From assembly GCA_900552675.1 (NCBI GenBank), contig USAI01000053.1, forward strand, positions 1 to 15,286: a stretch of 15,286 nt of DNA, in the 5' to 3' direction. Both the position numbers and the translations under genes were made by a program. This DNA is from an uncultured Prevotella sp. Lineage in GTDB: Bacteria; Bacteroidota; Bacteroidia; Bacteroidales; Bacteroidaceae. Position 1 is the first letter of the stretch, and the number at the start of each line of letters is the position of its first letter. Below are positions 12,601 to 15,286 of this stretch, one piece after another. Below the pieces are notes generated by a model. That model ran no database searches and had not been told where the DNA came from. It was given only the letters and a program-made list of their open reading frames with translations.

Positions 12601-12691
12601 ATAAGTTGACGAGTTCTTGCTCTGGCAAGCGGCAAAGCCGAGCGGACGAGTAGACAAGTTGACGAGTTGGTACGTGTCAACTCGTCATCTT
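12601..12691. repeat. ACTCGTC/ACTTGTC repeat cluster with hairpin
   Basis: AAGTTGACGAGTT occurs at 12603-12615 and again at 12657-12668, with related ACGAGTAGACAAG between them. TGACGAGTTG (12660-12669) and CAACTCGTCA (12678-12687) form a perfect 10-bp hairpin, loop GTACGTGT, extended by AAG/CTT across one mismatch. A GC-rich hairpin (GCTCTGGC/GCCGAGC, 12618-12643) sits between the copies. It lies 15 bases downstream of the protease stop. There is no U-tract, so it is more likely a repeated intergenic element than a terminator. Confidence 0.65.
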
Positions 12692-12705
12692 ATAAACTTG
12701 CGAAC

Positions 12706-14943
12706 TTATCTCACCACTACTTTCTGTGCATGTGTTTGCTTTCCGTCAGAGATGCGAAGGATGTAAACGCCCTTCTTTTGACCTTCGGCCGAGATGGTGA
12801 CGGTGTTTCCTGCATTGCTTACTGAGGCCACCTGATGTCCATACATATTATATAATGTAGCAGTCATGGCCACGGCGCCAGCGGTATAAGCCTCGAAGGT
12901 GTTTCCGTTGAGCGAGCGAAGCATGAAGTCTTTACCAGCTGCGATGGGCGAAAGGCCAGTAGCCTTCTGGTCGAGGATATATTTCAAGCCCGCAAAGGCA
13001 TCAATCTTTCCGCTACCAGCCTGGTTTCCGTCGCCAGCCTTTGTAAAATAATTATCGGTGGTGCAGTGGTTGTCTGATATGGCCGTTTTCTGTGCGATGT
13101 CACGTATCTGTGTATGTGTGAGCGTGGGATCGGCTTCGAGCCACAGAGCGCAGATGCCCGACATATAGGGTGTGGCCATTGAGGTACCGCTCATCTGTCC
13201 AAACTCATACGCTGCTCCATCTACTGTTATCTGCTGTGCCACTTCTTCTTCATTGCTTTGAGTATAATGGTTGAAGCTTGATATTAACAACATACCAGGG
13301 GCGCAAACGTGAGGCAGCACTCTGTTGTCGGCCAAATTTCCATAGCTTGAGAAGAAGGATATGTTGCCCGTTTTGTTTCCGAATTTAGTGCCATAGAAAA
13401 CATCCTTGATGCCATAGGTAGCTCCGTCAATCGATTTATACGAAACAGCCGTATTAAACGATCCCACCACGATAGGCTCTGTGCCACAAGCAATGGTGTT
13501 GATGGTGCCGTCGTGTGTCATGTCCTTGTCACATTCGGGCACGTCGGTATCAAAGAAGGTGATGCTTTCAAGATAACTGGTAACGGTTTGTCCTGCCTTT
13601 CCTCTCACCACATATCCTAAAGAGCAGTTGTTGGCCAATAATGTGATGTCAGAGATGGTAAGCAGATATCCTTTCATACCATTGTCGATGTTTTCGCTTT
13701 CAACCGACACGGTGCCTTTAAAAGTAGTGTTTGAATAGGTTTGCTTTCTGCCATCAGGGTTTGAAGCGTTAACAAATTTCCACGTTTTCTTTATCGTACC
13801 AGTGTTGCTATTATACACCACGATATCAATCTCTACCTGCTGTTCTGGATTGGTTACCGTGAAATAGTTGTATAATTCAGAAAAATCCATCTCGCCGTCT
13901 CCATCAAGATCCGAATAATAAGCTGCCTTCATGGTTTCGTTCTCGGCACCTGTGAAGGTGTGACGCTGCACGATGTCATAGTCGGCCTCGTTTCCAGCGG
14001 CAATGCAAGCTACGACATCATATTTTTTAATAAACTCGTCAATGAACGCTGCTTCAGGGTCGGTGGTATCGTGGCTACCTGCATTGGCTCCATACGACAT
14101 GTTAAGCACGAGGCGTTTGTCGCCATTCGTCTTACACCAGTTCGCCATTTTGTCAAACGCTTCATAGTCGGTTTCATGGTAAGGTATTGGGCCCATCAGC
14201 AGGTCGGCATCAGGCGCCACGCCCTTTGTTTGGTAAGCTGCGCCTTGATAGCAACCAGCAGCAATACCGCTCACATGTGTGGCATGGCTCTCCTGTTCAT
14301 CGTCGGTTTTAAAAGCAGCTATTTCGTCTGGTGTGGTGAGGTAGGTCAGTGCATCGCCTTCTTTAGCGGCATAGCCTATCATCTTGAAACGGCTCTTGCC
14401 CTTGTCATCATGAAACATGATATGGTTGGGGTCGAAACCATCGTCGAGCACACCTATGGCTACCCCTTTTCCTGTGTAGGGCTGTTTCAGGTCGGTGCCC
14501 AGTTGTATTTTATCTACGCCCGTAGCTTTATGTGCCTTATTTAGCAAGAGGCGTTTCTTGCGCTTAGCAAAGCTGATGAATTCGATATCGTTGCGTTCAG
14601 CCAAGCTTTCTAACTTGTCGAGGCGGATGGTGGCAATGGCAAAATGGTTCACAACCGTTGAAAGGGTTACGCCCTCTGCTTCAAGGGTGGCGGCATCGCA
14701 TCCAGGCGTCATCTTTACAATGGCACGCAAGGTGCGGTTATCCATCTGCTTGCGCAGCGCCTTCAGGCTGTTGCCCGTGGCCTTGCTTTGTGCAATGGCA
14801 GTTTCTTCTTGTGTCTGCAGTTTGGCAAGCTCCAGCTTGCTGGCAGCATTAATCTTTCCGCTCTTTTTGAGCTGGTCATAATCGATGGCCATCGCTCCTT
14901 GTGCAAGGAGAAGGGCACAAATGAGTGAGTAGATTTTCTTCAT
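12706..14943 (-). CDS. Secreted S8 (subtilisin-like) protease with T9SS-type C-terminal domain
   Basis: This protein of 745 residues has a signal peptide (MKKIYSLICALLLAQGAMA) and an N-terminal propeptide to about 140. The subtilase domain contains catalytic Asp167 (GVLDDGFD), His220 (SHATHVSGIAAG), oxyanion Asn318 (AAGNEAD) and Ser588 (SGTSMATPYMSG), all intact. The long stretch between Asn318 and Ser588 holds an inserted domain with a perfect EF-hand-like loop DLDGDGEMDFSE (345-356), probably binding calcium, followed by beta-rich sequence. The last 70 residues (LYNMYGHQVASVSN, GVYILRISDGKQTHAQKVVV) resemble the type A sorting domain of the type IX secretion system, which anchors or releases cargo at the surface. 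The predicted role is extracellular protein breakdown. It is monocistronic; I did not find a convincing promoter. Confidence 0.94.
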   Translation of the reverse strand: MKKIYSLICALLLAQGAMAIDYDQLKKSGKINAASKLELAKLQTQEETAIAQSKATGNSLKALRKQMDNRTLRAIVKMTPGCDAATLEAEGVTLSTVVNHFAIATIRLDKLESLAERNDIEFISFAKRKKRLLLNKAHKATGVDKIQLGTDLKQPYTGKGVAIGVLDDGFDPNHIMFHDDKGKSRFKMIGYAAKEGDALTYLTTPDEIAAFKTDDEQESHATHVSGIAAGCYQGAAYQTKGVAPDADLLMGPIPYHETDYEAFDKMANWCKTNGDKRLVLNMSYGANAGSHDTTDPEAAFIDEFIKKYDVVACIAAGNEADYDIVQRHTFTGAENETMKAAYYSDLDGDGEMDFSELYNYFTVTNPEQQVEIDIVVYNSNTGTIKKTWKFVNASNPDGRKQTYSNTTFKGTVSVESENIDNGMKGYLLTISDITLLANNCSLGYVVRGKAGQTVTSYLESITFFDTDVPECDKDMTHDGTINTIACGTEPIVVGSFNTAVSYKSIDGATYGIKDVFYGTKFGNKTGNISFFSSYGNLADNRVLPHVCAPGMLLISSFNHYTQSNEEEVAQQITVDGAAYEFGQMSGTSMATPYMSGICALWLEADPTLTHTQIRDIAQKTAISDNHCTTDNYFTKAGDGNQAGSGKIDAFAGLKYILDQKATGLSPIAAGKDFMLRSLNGNTFEAYTAGAVAMTATLYNMYGHQVASVSNAGNTVTISAEGQKKGVYILRISDGKQTHAQKVVVR

Positions 14944-15238
14944 ACTTTTTTTTAGTTAGTATATTCGTGTGTAAATTCTCTTTATGCTTATTTTCTTTGG
15001 TTAGTATCTTTCTGTAAAATTATGCGAACGAATAAATCGCAAACTGTGTCAATGTCAACAGCAAACAGTTTTAAGTGCTTGTATCTTACTATAAGTGGAG
15101 ATGTTACATCTGTAAAACCACTACGTACAAAAGCAGGCGACAAATATACAACAATTACTTTATATCTGCGAATTTTTTTTACAAAAAATAACTACAAGAG
15201 TAGTGTAAAATGAGAATGAGGATAGAGAAACAAAAAAG
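14944..15238. other. Intergenic region upstream of the protease
   Basis: AT-rich sequence with no gene I can support. A 63-codon plus-strand frame (15022-15213) has no recognisable features. The minus-strand leader of the protease shows only a partial -7 element (ACAGTTTG, near 15040-15047). A small hairpin AGATG/CATCT lies at 15099-15111. Confidence 0.5.
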
Positions 15239-15286
15239 AGGGTGTGTCAAAATAGAAGTTAAAAGAAGTTTGGGCTTCGCCCGAAG
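15239..15286. repeat. Possible repeat or mobile-element end, cut by the window edge
   Basis: AGGGTGTGTCAAAA (15239-15252) is followed by AGAAGTT (15254-15260), which recurs within AGAAGTTTGGGC (15264-15275), and overlapping palindromes GGGC/GCCC (15272-15282) and CTTC/GAAG (15275-15286). A GGGTGTGTCAAAA start followed by hairpins is what an insertion-sequence end or amplified intergenic element could look like. The window stops before any transposase, so this stays a guess. Confidence 0.35.

Noticed and set aside
15022..15213. 63-codon plus-strand frame
   Set aside because: No promoter, no ribosome binding site, no family resemblance, and it ends in low-complexity AT-rich sequence.

Overview
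The window looks like a chromosomal segment of a Bacteroidales bacterium, most likely Prevotella or a close relative. The lines of evidence are a PorT-type outer-membrane barrel, a protease with a C-terminal domain like the type IX secretion (T9SS) sorting signal, a kinase fused to a FISUMP-like exported domain, a helix-hairpin-helix/outer-membrane protein, and many promoters matching the Bacteroidetes consensus (TTTG or TTG, about 20 bases, then TAnnTTTG). The genus is inferred from style, not from a marker gene.

Layout, left to right. 1-208: a 22-bp tandem array cut by the window edge, then a structured stretch ending in an intrinsic terminator. 209-930: intergenic DNA with a leftward promoter and the promoter and repeated leader of the barrel gene. 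936-1625 (+): the PorT-like barrel. 1690-2780 (+): a compact, AT-rich cassette DUF3791 / DUF3990 / DUF3791-like with its own promoter and a strong bidirectional terminator; DUF3990 has features of an ADP-ribosyltransferase fold, so this may be a toxin/antitoxin-like or defence unit. 2842-9337 (-): asd, a small lipoprotein, der, era, a YoeB-like toxin with a ribbon-helix-helix antitoxin, and a transmembrane Ser/Thr kinase. 9516-11573 (-): a helix-hairpin-helix outer-membrane protein. 11574-12705: over 1 kb without a conventional gene, but with a canonical leftward promoter overlapping an operator-like dyad, tiny ORFs, a repeated octamer and an intrinsic terminator. 12706-14943 (-): a secreted subtilase. 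14944-15286: AT-rich non-coding DNA ending in a hairpin-bearing repeat cut by the window edge.

The toxin-antitoxin pair, era, der and the lipoprotein all read leftward. The gaps are small except between era and der. The toxin ends only 14 bases before era and I see no separate era promoter, so the essential GTPase may be expressed from the antitoxin promoter. In the era-der gap, the opposite strand carries a canonical promoter, a predicted four-way-junction RNA and a terminator. I read this as an undescribed small RNA antisense to the era-der intergenic transcript.

The strongest candidates for something new are the DUF3791/DUF3990/DUF3791 cassette, the predicted small RNA at 5780-5895, the leftward transcription unit at about 12472-11783, and the toxin-antitoxin pair wired directly in front of era. 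All functional claims come from reading motifs; no database search was run.
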